Notes under the pieces: model-generated
Databases searched by the model: none
Seen by the model: only the letters and a program-made list of their open reading frames with translations
What the model was told of the DNA's origin: nothing
Assembly (NCBI RefSeq): GCF_023502395.1
Contig: NZ_JAMFMB010000005.1
Span: forward strand, 105,699 to 169,698
Reading direction: 5' to 3'
DNA length: 64,000 nucleotides
Origin: Ruegeria spongiae
Lineage (GTDB): Bacteria > Pseudomonadota > Alphaproteobacteria > Rhodobacterales > Rhodobacteraceae
Translations under genes and position numbers: made by a program
Part shown: piece after piece, positions 54,087 through 63,489 of the stretch
How positions within the stretch are numbered: position 1 is the first letter of the stretch
How the letters are laid out: every line of letters starts with the position of its first letter

Positions 54087-54707
54087 ATGCAAGTTATCCT
54101 TCTGGAACGTGTTGCCAAGCTTGGCCAGATGGGCGACGTCGTTGACGTCAAGCCCGGCTTTGCCCGCAACTTCCTGCTGCCCCAGGGCAAAGCCCTGAGC
54201 GCATCGCAAGCCAACATCGCCTCTTTCGAATCCCAGAAAGCGCAGTTCGAGGCGCGCAACCTGGAGACCAAGAAAGAAGCCGAGGCTCTGGCCGAAAAGC
54301 TCGACGGTCAGCAATTCATCGTGATCCGCTCGGCCTCTGACGCAGGTGCGCTTTACGGTTCGGTTACGCCCCGCGATGCCGCCGATGCGGCCACTGCCGA
54401 TGGCTTCTCCGTCGACAAGAAGCAGATCGCACTGATTGCACCAATCAAGGAACTGGGTGTCCACTCGGTCGCCGTGATCCTGCACCCCGAGGTCGAGGCC
54501 TCGATCCAACTGAACGTCGCACGTTCGCAGGAAGAGGCTGAACTGCAGGCCTCGGGCAAGTCGATCCAGGAACTGGCGGCCGAAGAAGAAGCCGAAGCCG
54601 AGTTCGAGATCTCCGAGTTGTTCGACGATATCGGCTCTGCCGCCTCGGACGATGATGACCTGGTTGCCGACACCGAAGCGCCCGCCGAGGATGACAGCGC
54701 CAGCTGA
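54087..54707 (+). CDS. rplI: 50S ribosomal protein L9
   Basis: 206 aa. [36 protein letters not shown] and [11 protein letters not shown] are standard. The C-terminus has an acidic extension of about 55 residues ([17 protein letters not shown] and onward), longer than in E. coli (149 aa) but common in the group. Confidence 0.97.
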   Translation: MQVILLERVAKLGQMGDVVDVKPGFARNFLLPQGKALSASQANIASFESQKAQFEARNLETKKEAEALAEKLDGQQFIVIRSASDAGALYGSVTPRDAADAATADGFSVDKKQIALIAPIKELGVHSVAVILHPEVEASIQLNVARSQEEAELQASGKSIQELAAEEEAEAEFEISELFDDIGSAASDDDDLVADTEAPAEDDSAS

Positions 54708-54732
54708 TCCTTTGGGCTTTGACAGATCTCAA

Positions 54733-54764
54733 TGCCGCGCGGGTTCAAACCTGCGCGGCATTTT
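54733..54764 (+). terminator. Terminator of the rpsF-rplI operon
   Basis: TGCCGCGC-N12-GCGCGGCA followed by TTTT. Confidence 0.88.
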
Positions 54765-54877
54765 GTGTTTGGTCACCTTCCCTGCCCCAATACCGGCGAA
54801 AATCAGCGAAGACCGCCTTGGTCGGAGTTCCCCCCGTCCCGAACCGGCGCTACTCTGATCCCGAACAGGAGACCGCA

Positions 54878-55366
54878 ATGCCACAGATGACCCGCCGAAC
54901 CACCTTCGCGATGCTCGCGGCATCCGCTCTGCTGACCGCCTGCGGCGACCGGGCCCGCAGCACCGAGCGCCCCGAGCCTTTCGATCCGCCGCTCTACCCC
55001 AATGAGACTCCCGAGCTGCGCGCGTCGATCAACACATGGGCCGATCACTATGAGATCCCGCGCGAACTGGTGCACAAGTTGGCCATTCGCGAAAGCACCC
55101 ACCGACCCTGGGCCGTGAACCGGCCCTATTACGGGTTGTTGCAGATCCTGCCCGCGACCGCCCGCTCGATGGGATACAAAGGCTCGGCGGACGGATTGCT
55201 GGACGCGGATACCAATCTGGAATTTGCCGGAAAATACCTGCGCGGCGCGTGGCTGTTGTCGAATGGCAATCAGGCCTATGCGATCCGTCTATATGCCAAG
55301 GGTTACTGGCCCGAGGCCAAACGTGCCGGAATGCTGGTGGAAACCGGGCTGGTGCAGCCCAAATAG
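54878..55366 (+). CDS. Lytic transglycosylase-like lipoprotein
   Basis: 162 aa from ATG 54878, AGGAG upstream. Lipobox LLTAC at about 18-22. SLT-type catalytic region: KLAIRESTHRPWAVN with the catalytic Glu, YGLLQILPATARSMGYKG, and NLEFAGKYL. It acts on peptidoglycan from an outer-membrane anchor. Confidence 0.9.
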   Translation: MPQMTRRTTFAMLAASALLTACGDRARSTERPEPFDPPLYPNETPELRASINTWADHYEIPRELVHKLAIRESTHRPWAVNRPYYGLLQILPATARSMGYKGSADGLLDADTNLEFAGKYLRGAWLLSNGNQAYAIRLYAKGYWPEAKRAGMLVETGLVQPK

Positions 55367-55372
55367 CTGCAG

Positions 55373-55404
55373 GCGCCGGGCCGCAAAGGACCCGGCGCGC
55401 GTTT
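55373..55404 (+). terminator. Terminator between the transglycosylase gene and aqpZ
   Basis: GCGCCGGG-N10-CCCGGCGC followed by GCGTTTTG. It can serve both converging genes. Confidence 0.8.
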
Positions 55405-55408
55405 TGTT

Positions 55409-56098
55409 TCAGTCGTCGGGCGACATGATCTTCCAGATCACCGCGCCGATGACCGCCCCGATCAGCGGCGCCACCCAGAACAGCCAGAGCTGCGCCAGCG
55501 CCGGGCCGTCTGCAAACAGGGCCACGCCGGTGGATCGCGCCGGGTTGACCGATGTGTTGGTCACCGGGATCGAGATCAGGTGGATCAGTGTCAGCCCCAA
55601 TCCAATGGCGAGCGGCGCGAAGCCCACCGATGCGCCCTTGGAAGTGACACCCAGAATGATGATCAGAAAAAATGCGGTCATCACAATCTCTGTGACCAAT
55701 GCGGCCATCAGCCCATAGCCCTGCGGCGAGGCCTCGCCATAGCCGTTCGACGCAAATCCGCCGACACCCTCGAATCCGGCCTGGCCGGAAGCGATGATGT
55801 AGAGGACCAGCGCCGCAACGATCCCACCCAGCACCTGCGCGACCCAATAAGGCAGCAGTTCCTTGCCCTCATGCCGTCCGCCCAACACCAGGCCCAGAGT
55901 CACCGCCGGGTTGAAATGACCACCCGATATGTGACCGACCGTATAGGCCATCGTCAGGACGGTAAGGCCGAAGGCAAAGGCCACTCCAAGCCATCCGATT
56001 CCCACATCAGCAACACCGGCGGCCAGCACGGCGCTGCCGCAACCGCCCAAAACCAGCCAGAATGTACCGATAAACTCGGCCACCAACTTGTTCATCAT
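55409..56098 (-). CDS. aqpZ: Aquaporin Z
   Basis: 229 aa MIP channel with six hydrophobic helices and two NPA boxes ([13 protein letters not shown] and TSVNPARST). The segment [17 protein letters not shown] is characteristic of AqpZ. GAGGGAG precedes the start. Confidence 0.96.
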   Translation of the reverse strand: MMNKLVAEFIGTFWLVLGGCGSAVLAAGVADVGIGWLGVAFAFGLTVLTMAYTVGHISGGHFNPAVTLGLVLGGRHEGKELLPYWVAQVLGGIVAALVLYIIASGQAGFEGVGGFASNGYGEASPQGYGLMAALVTEIVMTAFFLIIILGVTSKGASVGFAPLAIGLGLTLIHLISIPVTNTSVNPARSTGVALFADGPALAQLWLFWVAPLIGAVIGAVIWKIMSPDD

Positions 56099-56213
56099 GT
56101 CTATCTCCCTCGTTAATACCCGCCATTCAAAGCGATTGTTGCCAAAACATGCGACCGAAGGGCCACAGGATCACGTCTACGTTATCATAAAGACAACTTA
56201 AAACTGAAAATAG

Positions 56214-56231
56214 TTGATTGATAACAATCAA
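56214..56231. promoter_or_regulatory. Palindrome TTGATTG-N4-CAATCAA upstream of XRE regulator
   Basis: A perfect 7-bp inverted repeat (centre ATAA) between the divergent aqpZ and XRE genes. Possible operator for the XRE regulator itself or aqpZ; unproven. Confidence 0.45.
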
Positions 56232-56325
56232 TAATGCAAAGTTGCCTTCGTTGACCGGTTTGGCTGTGTTTTTTTGGCTGGTGCCGGTTCTGAGGGGAAA
56301 CGTAATAGGTTTAGTAGGTGACGAG

Positions 56326-56727
56326 GTGGAGACTGTTGATTATGTCGTGGGCCAGAGGATTCGGGCCCGTCGTGTAGCTATGGGGGTCAGCCAGGCGGAT
56401 TTGGGGAAATCCATTGGCGTTAGATTCCAGCAGGTACAGAAATACGAATCCGGCGCCAACCGGGTGAGCGCATCGCGCCTTTGGGCGATTGCCGAGGCGC
56501 TGGAAGTGCATATAAGCCACTTTTTTGTTGGGATTCGGGCCTCGGATCCCGAAACTGGTGACAAAACTGCACCAACCGACGAATTCTGTTTCCTGAAAGA
56601 GCATGATGCGGTTGAAATGCTGTCGATCTATCGCAGTTTAAAGCCTGCACATAAACATGCAGTCTTGTCCTTTGTGCGCACATTGACGCAAGATGCACCT
56701 GTAAGGCGGTTCGACGAAGCCAAGTGA
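56326..56727 (+). CDS. XRE-family transcriptional regulator
   Basis: 133 aa from GTG 56326. HTH: QRIRARRVAMGVSQADLGKSIGVRFQQVQKYESGANRV region, with helix 3 in IGVRFQQVQKYESG; a soluble tail follows. No ATG is in frame before the HTH; a longer TTG start (56218) would add a poorly conserved tail. The stop overlaps the luxR-frame start region (GTGA), so it is translationally coupled to luxR. Confidence 0.82.
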   Translation: METVDYVVGQRIRARRVAMGVSQADLGKSIGVRFQQVQKYESGANRVSASRLWAIAEALEVHISHFFVGIRASDPETGDKTAPTDEFCFLKEHDAVEMLSIYRSLKPAHKHAVLSFVRTLTQDAPVRRFDEAK

Positions 56728-56765
56728 CGACCAGGGACCGCCGCCCGCTTGAAAGGGGACATGCG

Positions 56766-57467
56766 GTGAAGCTGATCGATCTCGGGGCGGCACCTGATGT
56801 GAAAACTCAATACGAAGAGTTTCTGCAGCAATTGTGCGACCAGTTCGAAATGGACCATGCAGCTTATGCTGGCATGAACCCTGCCGCTGGCACGATCCAC
56901 GGTCACGTCACCTATGGCGACGAGTGGAAAACGCATTATGAGCAGCAACAGTTTCAACTGATCGATCCGACCCTGCACATGAGCCAGCGCAGCATTGCCC
57001 CGGTCGACTGGAGCAGGCTCGAGCGCAGCAAAGATTTTCAGCATGTGTTCCAGGATGCGTCGGATTTCGGGATTGGCGACCAGGGGATGACCGTTCCCGT
57101 GCGCGGACCTTTTGGCGATATCGGGTTGCTGAGTGTCACCCGCGATTGCAGCAAGGATGAATGGAAAAAGGTGGTCGGCAATGTCATTGGAGACCTGCAA
57201 TCCATGGCGGTCCATATCCACGACTCGGTCATGCATTCGGATGAGCTGAGCCGTATCCTCTACCACCCGTCCCTGTCTTCGCGCGAACTGGAGATCCTGC
57301 AATGGGTGGCAGCAGGCAAATCGCAGCAGGATATCGGGGACATTCTTTCGATTTCCCACCGAACCGTTGAAGTGCACCTGCGGTCCAGTCGCGAGAAACT
57401 GTGCGCTCTGACGACACCGCAGGCGGTCGGTCGGGCGATAGCAACCGGTTTAATCTACCCCAGCTAG
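56766..57467 (+). CDS. LuxR-type quorum-sensing regulator
   Basis: 233 aa from GTG 56766, preceded by AAGGGGA. N-terminal autoinducer-binding domain with the conserved TYGDEWKTHYEQQQFQLIDPTL block (W, Y, D, P) plus W in PVDWSRL and G in GIGDQGM; GPFGDIGLLSVT follows. C-terminal HTH has SSRELEILQWVAAGKSQQDI. An alternative GTG at 56724 overlaps the XRE stop. It should sense the acyl-homoserine lactone made by the adjacent synthase. Confidence 0.93.
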   Translation: MKLIDLGAAPDVKTQYEEFLQQLCDQFEMDHAAYAGMNPAAGTIHGHVTYGDEWKTHYEQQQFQLIDPTLHMSQRSIAPVDWSRLERSKDFQHVFQDASDFGIGDQGMTVPVRGPFGDIGLLSVTRDCSKDEWKKVVGNVIGDLQSMAVHIHDSVMHSDELSRILYHPSLSSRELEILQWVAAGKSQQDIGDILSISHRTVEVHLRSSREKLCALTTPQAVGRAIATGLIYPS

Positions 57468-57470
57468 AAA

Positions 57471-57500
57471 CGAACTTCTTCAACTAAACCAAAAAGTTCG
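57471..57500 (+). repeat. Inverted repeat after luxR
   Basis: CGAACTT-N16-AAGTTCG begins four bases after the luxR stop. No T tract follows, so it may be an operator arm or a weak hairpin. Confidence 0.4.
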
Positions 57501-57503
57501 ATC

Positions 57504-57525
57504 ACTACGGGAATCCCCGAATAGT
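57504..57525 (+). promoter_or_regulatory. Candidate lux box before luxI
   Basis: A 22-bp imperfect dyad with the core CGGG-AATC-CCCG, flanked by ACTA and TAGT, 58 bases before the luxI start and just ahead of a TTGGCG -35-like hexamer. Position and symmetry fit a LuxR site; the sequence is not a known consensus. Confidence 0.5.
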
Positions 57526-57583
57526 GCTTGGCGTTTTGTTGGGTAACTATCAGTTTACATAACCACTCGCCAAGGGGGAAACC

Positions 57584-58456
57584 ATGATACTGGTAATAGA
57601 TGCTTTAAACAAACACCTGTTCACGAACATCCTGGAGGACATGTACCAACTCCGTGCACGCGTCTTTGGGGGACGACTGGGATGGGAAGTGAATGTGGAA
57701 GACGGTAAAGAGATCGACGATTTCGATCATCTCGACCCTGCATATGTCGTTGGCCTGGATGACGATGGCAATGTCGTCTCGTGCGTGCGCGCACTTCAGA
57801 CCACTGGCCCGCACATGCTTTCGGATGTGTTTTCCGCGATCCTTGATGGTGAACCGCCGATTCGCAGCGCGTCGGTCTGGGAATCGACCCGCTTCTGCGT
57901 CGATACGAATCGCCTGACCCGCGGCAAGGATCGCAACTCTGTCTCGTATGCCACATGTGAGTTGATGATCGGCTCGCTTGAATTTGCGCGGCAATCGGGG
58001 ATCAAGGACATCGTGACCGTGATCGATCCGGTGATGGATCGCGTTCTGAAACGGTCCGACAATGCGCCATACGGCTATGTCGGCAAGAAGGTCGGCATGG
58101 GCAAGGTACCAGCACTTGCCGCCCTGCTGGATTGTTCCGAAGACCGGATCAGCCGGGTGCGCGATTTTTCGGGGATCAACCACGACGTCTTCATCGATGA
58201 AGAAGCGGCGTTATCCAAATTCGGCGCCAAAACCCCCGAGGTCGAAAAGGTATTTGCCCCCACAGCCGCAAACAAGGACGACCTGCCGCGCAGCCAGCTT
58301 GAGAACTATCTTTTCGAGCAGCTTGATGAGGCGATCAACGAAAGCGAACGCCAAGCTGCCCTGAGATTGATGGACGCTCTGTCTGGCACCTTGTCCAGCG
58401 AACAAAAGAACGCAATGCGCTCAAGCGCGGGCCGCGTTCTGGCCAAAGGCGCCTAA
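57584..58456 (+). CDS. Acyl-homoserine lactone synthase, LuxI family, with C-terminal extension
   Basis: 290 aa. The conserved LuxI residues are all present: Arg24, Phe28 and Trp34 in YQLRARVFGGRLGW, Asp45 and Asp48 in EIDDFD, Arg69 in SCVRAL, Glu100 and Arg103 in WESTRF. Typical LuxI proteins are 200-220 aa; here about 80 further residues (helical, LENYLFEQLDEAINESERQ) follow the catalytic domain. Acyl chain length cannot be told. luxR lies 116 bases upstream; a lux-box-like dyad is in between. Confidence 0.95.
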   Translation: MILVIDALNKHLFTNILEDMYQLRARVFGGRLGWEVNVEDGKEIDDFDHLDPAYVVGLDDDGNVVSCVRALQTTGPHMLSDVFSAILDGEPPIRSASVWESTRFCVDTNRLTRGKDRNSVSYATCELMIGSLEFARQSGIKDIVTVIDPVMDRVLKRSDNAPYGYVGKKVGMGKVPALAALLDCSEDRISRVRDFSGINHDVFIDEEAALSKFGAKTPEVEKVFAPTAANKDDLPRSQLENYLFEQLDEAINESERQAALRLMDALSGTLSSEQKNAMRSSAGRVLAKGA

Positions 58457-58486
58457 CCCCCCGTCTCGCCACTCACACGCGAACGG

Positions 58487-58521
58487 AAAGAGCCGCCCCA
58501 AGATTATTGGGGCGGCTCTTT
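58487..58521. terminator. Bidirectional terminator between luxI and tig
   Basis: AAAGAGCCGCCCCAA-GATTA-TTGGGGCGGCTCTTT, serving the convergent luxI and tig. Confidence 0.92.
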
Positions 58522-58547
58522 GCATTTCCGGTCAGGGGTGTTGAGGT

Positions 58548-59879
58548 TCACTCGTCCTCAAGCGCCTCGACGGCCTTTTGCAGATCGTCCTTGCTGACTT
58601 CTTTGTCGCTGACCTGGGCCAGCTCAAAGACATAGTCCACGACCTTGTCTTCGAAGATCGGCGCACGCAGTTGCTGCTGCATCTGCGGGTTCTGCTGCAC
58701 GAACTCAAAGAACTGACGCTCCTGCCCCGGATACTGACGCGCCTGCGCCATCACCGCCTGGCTCATTTCGGCGTCGGTCACCTCGACCTCGGCCTTTTTG
58801 CCCAGCTCGGCCAGCAACAGGCCCAGACGCACCCGGCGCGAGGCCAGCTTGTTGTGCTCGTCGGTCGGCTCGATCTCGTCGTGATCATGGCCTTCGACCT
58901 CGGGGTTTTCCTCGTGCCACAGCTGGTGGGCGATCTGCTTGGCTTCGGCGTCGACCAGAGTCGGCGGCAGATCGAATGCGACCAGAGTGTCCAGCTTGTC
59001 CAGCAGGCCACGCTTCATCACCGCGCGCGCGGCACCGCTATATTCCGCTTCCAGACGCTCCGAGATCTGGGTTTTCAGCGCGGCCAGATCCTCGGCGCCG
59101 AACTTGGTTGCCAGTTCGTCGTTGATCTCGGCGGCGACCGGTTCCTTCACCTCTTTGATGGTGCAGGTGAACACGGCTTCCTTACCGGCCAGATGCTCGG
59201 CCTGATACTCTTCGGGGAAGGTCACGGTGACGTCTTTTTCCTCACCGGCTTTCGATCCGACCAGCTGCTCTTCGAAACCCGGAATGAAGCTGTTGGAGCC
59301 CAGCGCCAGCGGATAATCCTCGGCCGAGCCGCCTTCAAAGGCTTCACCGTCGACCTTGCCGACGAAATCCATCACGATCTGGTCGCCATCCTTGGCCTTG
59401 GAGCCTTTCTTGCGCGCTTTGAAATCCTGCGCGTTCTCGGCCAGATTGGCCAGCGCCTCGTCAACGGCGGCGTCATCGGCCTTGACCACCAGCTTTTCCA
59501 GCTCGACGGCTTTCAGGTCAACCTCGGGGATCTCGGGCAGCGCCTCATAGGACATCTCGACATGCACGTCGTCGCCCTCTTTCCAATCCTCGTTGGTCAT
59601 CTTGACCTCGGGCTGAAGCGCGGGGCGTTCGCCGCTATCCTCGAAATGCTGGTTCATCGCGCCATCGATGGTTTCCTGCATCGCTTCGCCCAGCAGTCGC
59701 TGGCCATACTGCTTTTTCAGCAGCGCCATCGGCACCTTGCCCTTGCGAAAGCCTTTCATCTCGACTTCCGGCTGTGCTTCGGTCAGCTTTTCGTTGACCT
59801 TGTCGTCCAGCTCGGCGGCGCTGACGACGATGTTATAGCCGCGTTTCAGACCTTCGTTCAGAGTCTCGGTGACCTGCAT
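58548..59879 (-). CDS. tig: Trigger factor
   Basis: 443 aa from ATG 59877-59879 ([19 protein letters not shown]). Ribosome-binding loop [16 protein letters not shown], PPIase domain with [17 protein letters not shown] and [20 protein letters not shown], then the helical C-terminal chaperone part. The longer frame to 59927 is not conserved. Binds nascent chains at the ribosome exit. Confidence 0.97.
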   Translation of the reverse strand: MQVTETLNEGLKRGYNIVVSAAELDDKVNEKLTEAQPEVEMKGFRKGKVPMALLKKQYGQRLLGEAMQETIDGAMNQHFEDSGERPALQPEVKMTNEDWKEGDDVHVEMSYEALPEIPEVDLKAVELEKLVVKADDAAVDEALANLAENAQDFKARKKGSKAKDGDQIVMDFVGKVDGEAFEGGSAEDYPLALGSNSFIPGFEEQLVGSKAGEEKDVTVTFPEEYQAEHLAGKEAVFTCTIKEVKEPVAAEINDELATKFGAEDLAALKTQISERLEAEYSGAARAVMKRGLLDKLDTLVAFDLPPTLVDAEAKQIAHQLWHEENPEVEGHDHDEIEPTDEHNKLASRRVRLGLLLAELGKKAEVEVTDAEMSQAVMAQARQYPGQERQFFEFVQQNPQMQQQLRAPIFEDKVVDYVFELAQVSDKEVSKDDLQKAVEALEDE

Positions 59880-60009
59880 CTGGTATCCCCATGAGGTTGG
59901 GGCGCGCAACCCTGGCGCGCCTGGCAAATTTGACGCCTTCTATTGGCCCTGCCCCGCCTGTGCAAGAGCCATCTGGCGCATCACCCCGGATTTGGGGCGC
60001 CAAAAGAAC

Positions 60010-60037
60010 AGGCCGCCCCGGTTTTCCGGAGCGGCCT
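60010..60037 (-). terminator. Terminator of the porin gene
   Basis: On the minus strand AGGCCGC-N14-GCGGCCT followed by GTTCTTTT, 24 bases after the porin stop. Confidence 0.7.
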
Positions 60038-60061
60038 GACAATGTTCAATCTGGGTGCGGC

Positions 60062-61189
60062 TCAGAATTTCCAGCGCGCGCCCAGAACGACGGTCGACAG
60101 GTCGTCATAATCGTCGGTCGAATCCTCGTAGGCATAGTTCTGATAGGTCAGGTAGGTATCGACATTATAACTGTCGATCCGCTGCACCACACCCAGGCCC
60201 CAGACGCTGGAATCAGAGCCATCGGCATTGAAGTCGGACCCATCCCAATAATGCACGCCAATGCCGGTCTTGCCGACATTTGGCAGCCAATCCTCGGTTT
60301 CATAGGCGAGTTTGGCATAGTAGTAATTCGGATCGGTGTCCGCGTCGGAATCGACATCGCGGGTACCTGCGGCCACGGTAAAGCTCAGCCCGCTCTCCAG
60401 CAGGACCGATGCCGAACCGATCACATCCTGACGCTTGGCGCTGCCATCCCCGTCGCGCACCTGATAGGCCAGCCCGGCATCCAGTTTGGCACCCGCAAAC
60501 TGGTTCGAGTAATAGGCGCCGATGTCGTAATAGTCACGGTCGTCATCGTCAGCCAGCACGTTGCGACCCCAGGCGGCACCAAGGGTAAAACCATTGAAGG
60601 ACGGGGTGTCATATCGGATACGCGCCCGGCGCGAGCCATCAAAGTCATCCGTGGTGCCTGCAACGGTCGGCCCGGTCAGCGCACCTGCAGAATCCCGGAA
60701 GAAGAAGCTGGCATTGGAATCCGCCGTATAAGCATAAAGCGCTATCCCGACATAAGACAGGTCCTGCTCGGCCGCACCATCGGCAACCATGCTGCCCTGA
60801 CCGGCCGAAACCTTGCCCCAGTCGCCTTCCAGCCAGAAATCGACATGGCGGATGTCTTCGCGCGTCCAGCCGCTGAAGTCATTGCCAAGCTGGCTGGTCT
60901 CGGTTGAATTCGGAAGCCCCAGAGCGGCTTCAAACTTGAACCCGAAGGTGTTGGCCCCGTAGGGCTGGTGCACGCGCAGACCGACCCTGCTGTTCGAGGC
61001 GTCGTAGTCGCGCACATTTGTCTCGGTCTCTTTGCCGTCATCCACCGAGATGATGGCCGGGTTCAGTTGCCCGTAAAGCAGGACATAGCCGCCCGAATTG
61101 TTTTCGTATTTCAGCTCGGCCGCAGCAGGTGCGGCAAGAGCGGATGCGGTAATCGCCGTAAGGGATACGGCCCTGAGTTTAGATGTCAT
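60062..61189 (-). CDS. Outer-membrane porin
   Basis: 375 aa from ATG 61187-61189. Signal peptide MTSKLRAVSLTAITASALAAPAAA, then alternating beta strands typical of the Gram-negative porin family (YENNSGGYVLLYGQLNPAI, SRVGLRVHQPYGANTFGFKFE, DVDFWLEGDWGKVSAGQG-like) with the C-terminal Phe (VVLGARWKF). Confidence 0.94.
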   Translation of the reverse strand: MTSKLRAVSLTAITASALAAPAAAELKYENNSGGYVLLYGQLNPAIISVDDGKETETNVRDYDASNSRVGLRVHQPYGANTFGFKFEAALGLPNSTETSQLGNDFSGWTREDIRHVDFWLEGDWGKVSAGQGSMVADGAAEQDLSYVGIALYAYTADSNASFFFRDSAGALTGPTVAGTTDDFDGSRRARIRYDTPSFNGFTLGAAWGRNVLADDDDRDYYDIGAYYSNQFAGAKLDAGLAYQVRDGDGSAKRQDVIGSASVLLESGLSFTVAAGTRDVDSDADTDPNYYYAKLAYETEDWLPNVGKTGIGVHYWDGSDFNADGSDSSVWGLGVVQRIDSYNVDTYLTYQNYAYEDSTDDYDDLSTVVLGARWKF

Positions 61190-61534
61190 GAGAATCACCC
61201 ATAAACGGAAGTTGAAAGAACGCCCTGTTCGGTTCGATGGCAATCGTTGGTTTCATTGGCCTAATATGGCAACCTGGTCACTCAATCGGGGGTCGCGCGC
61301 CTCCGGTTTGTACCACCTTGATACGTCAAATGAATCCGAACCAGAAACCCCAAATTGCCGCACGCGCAATTTCGGTCAAATTCCGGCACTTGCGTAGAGG
61401 CGCATTATTCGTCTGACCTGCAAGACCGGTGTTTCACCGCGATTTTCTGGCCACGGAAACGATCAATTTGCTTGAGAAATGCGCTGAAATACCCCAAACG
61501 TTAGCGCAATCATACAAAGCCCGAGAGAACCCGC
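61190..61534. other. Divergent promoter interval between porin and sugar kinase
   Basis: 345 bases without an ORF that I can support. It contains the GAAC-N5-GTTC dyad near 61219-61231 and AT-rich promoter-like stretches. No terminator or RNA seen. Confidence 0.4.
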
Positions 61535-62467
61535 ATGATAGTTTGCTGTGGCGAAGCCCTGATCGACATGCTGCCTGCCCGGACCGATACCGGCGCAGAG
61601 GCATTTGTCCCCCATTGCGGCGGGGCCGTGTTCAATACTGCCGTTGCACTGGGGCGTCTTGACATCGAAGCAGCACTGCTGACCGGATTGTCCCGCGATT
61701 TCTGGGGCGAGATGCTGCGCGACGGGCTGCGCAAAAGCCGGGTGGACACCCGGTTTGCGGTTGTCAGCGACCGCCCGACCACGCTGGCCTTCGTGCAGCT
61801 CAGAGATGGGCAGGCCAGCTACAGCTTTCATGACGAACACTCGGCCGGGCGCGGGATCACGGCGCAAGACCTGCCCGACATTCCGGACCGGGTCGACACG
61901 CTGTTCTTTGGTGGCATCAGCCTGTGCAACCCGCCATTCTGCGACAGCCTCGTGGCACTTGCCGAACGCGAAGCCGGCAAGCGCACCATCATGGTCGACC
62001 CCAACATCCGCCCGGGCTTTGTCAGTGACGCCGAACGCTACCGGGAGAGGGTGATGCGCCTGATCGCGGTGGCAGACCTGATCAAGGTATCGGACGAAGA
62101 CCTCGCCTGGCTGCTGCCAGACCTGCCCGATGACCTGACCCGGGCGCAGGCGCTGCTGAAAGCAGGCCCTGCACTGGTCCTGCTGACCCGTGGCAGCGCC
62201 GGGGCCACCGCCTTGCGCGCCGACACCGCGCCGGTCAGCGCCGCAGCCCGCAAAGTCGCGGTGGTGGATACGGTGGGTGCAGGTGATACGTTCAACGCAG
62301 GCTTTCTGGCCAAGGCGCAGGCGCTTGGCCTGCTGGACCGGCACCGATTGCAAACCGCCAGCGAAGACGATCTGAAGTCCTGCCTTTCCTTCGCCGCCCA
62401 AGCGGCGGCGGTGACCGTCTCGCGCGCGGGCGCAAACCCGCCCTGGGCCAATGAACTGACCGATTGA
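61535..62467 (+). CDS. PfkB-family carbohydrate kinase (fructokinase-like)
   Basis: 310 aa ribokinase-type enzyme. N-terminal CGEALIDMLPARTDTG and HCGGAVFNTAVALGRLG-like box; C-terminal signature DTVGAGDTFNAGFLAK with the catalytic Asp. Phosphorylates a sugar, perhaps fructose, given the isomerase that follows and overlaps it by no more than a few bases. Confidence 0.9.
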   Translation: MIVCCGEALIDMLPARTDTGAEAFVPHCGGAVFNTAVALGRLDIEAALLTGLSRDFWGEMLRDGLRKSRVDTRFAVVSDRPTTLAFVQLRDGQASYSFHDEHSAGRGITAQDLPDIPDRVDTLFFGGISLCNPPFCDSLVALAEREAGKRTIMVDPNIRPGFVSDAERYRERVMRLIAVADLIKVSDEDLAWLLPDLPDDLTRAQALLKAGPALVLLTRGSAGATALRADTAPVSAAARKVAVVDTVGAGDTFNAGFLAKAQALGLLDRHRLQTASEDDLKSCLSFAAQAAAVTVSRAGANPPWANELTD

Positions 62468-62484
62468 TGACCAAAGGCCACGCC

Positions 62485-63150
62485 ATGAAACGCTCCGAGA
62501 TCAACGACATCCTTGCCGAAGGTGACGCCTTCATGCGCCAGCACGGCGTCATCCTGCCCCCGTTTGCCTACTGGCAGCCCGAGCAATTGCGCCGCGACGA
62601 GGCCGCGCTGATCCGGGACCGCGGACTGGGCTGGGACATCACTGATTATGGCGAGGGCCGGTTCCACGAGTTGGGCCTGTTCCTGTTCACCACCCGCAAC
62701 GGCGCGGTCGAAGATCTGGGCGCGGGCATGGGCATGCTTTATGCCGAAAAGATCATGATCTCGCGCGACAAGCAGCTGTCACCGATGCACCGCCACAACA
62801 TCAAGGCCGAGGACATCATCAACCGGGGCGGCGGCGATCTGGTGCTGGAGATTTGGGCACCTGATGCAACTGGCGGCATCGACCGCGAGGCCAAGGTCAC
62901 CGTGCCCTCGGACGGGGTGGATGTCACGCTCGATCCTGGTGGATTGCTGCGGTTGAAACCCGGCCAGAGCGTGACGCTACTGCCCGGCATCTGGCACGCT
63001 TTCTGGGCCGAAGGCGGTGATTGCCTGATCGGCGAGGTCTCGACCGTCAATGACGACAGGACTGATAACGTGTTCGAAGCCCCGATCTCGCGCTTTTCCG
63101 ATGTGGACGAGGATGTCTCACCCACCCATCTTCTGGTGTCCGATTACTGA
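62485..63150 (+). CDS. D-lyxose/D-mannose ketol-isomerase
   Basis: 221 aa cupin-type isomerase of the YdaE/lyxose isomerase family, starting MKRSEINDILAEGDAFMRQHG. Metal-ligand His in SPMHRHNIKAEDIINRGGG and in GIWHAFWAEGGDC. With the kinase upstream it could take D-mannose or D-lyxose to fructose or xylulose and then phosphorylate it. The frame opens at 62464 but the MKRSEIN start fits the family. Confidence 0.9.
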   Translation: MKRSEINDILAEGDAFMRQHGVILPPFAYWQPEQLRRDEAALIRDRGLGWDITDYGEGRFHELGLFLFTTRNGAVEDLGAGMGMLYAEKIMISRDKQLSPMHRHNIKAEDIINRGGGDLVLEIWAPDATGGIDREAKVTVPSDGVDVTLDPGGLLRLKPGQSVTLLPGIWHAFWAEGGDCLIGEVSTVNDDRTDNVFEAPISRFSDVDEDVSPTHLLVSDY

Positions 63151-63198
63151 AGATCACTCGTGGTCCGGCAGCGCCCGTCCAACGGGCATTGAATGGGG

Positions 63199-63219
63199 CG
63201 CGACAGGGCGCGTTTTTTT
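63199..63219 (+). terminator. Terminator after the isomerase gene
   Basis: Short CGCG-ACAGGG-CGCG stem followed by seven T. Confidence 0.6.
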
Positions 63220-63283
63220 CTCGCACTCGGTTTCAACCTTTGTTATGCACCGCCGCACAGCGCGGCCATAGGCCCGCGCGGTT

Positions 63284-63366
63284 GCGGGTGTGGCGGAATT
63301 GGTAGACGCACCAGATTTAGGTTCTGGCGCCTAGGCGTGGAGGTTCGAGTCCTCTCACCCGCACCA
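63284..63366 (+). tRNA. tRNA-Leu (anticodon UAG)
   Basis: Acceptor stem GCGGGTG/CACCCGC (63284-63290 and 63356-63362), discriminator A, encoded CCA at 63364-63366, D-loop, anticodon stem CCAGA/TCTGG with loop TTTAGGT (anticodon TAG, 63318-63320), a long variable arm and T arm GGTTCGAGTCC. Type II tRNA reading CUA and other CUN codons. Confidence 0.97.
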
Positions 63367-63489
63367 ATTCTCTTCAAGTGTACCGATTGGAATCGGAGCT
63401 CCTGTGCAGCTATAATAATGCCGCCCCAGCCTCACGTTTTCGCCACATTCCCATCGGCACAATGGCACTAGCCTACAAGCGAGAGTGTC

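Noticed and set aside
57471..57500. Terminator after luxR
   Set aside because: The hairpin lacks a T tract and the stem is AT-rich with a large loop; kept only as a repeat.
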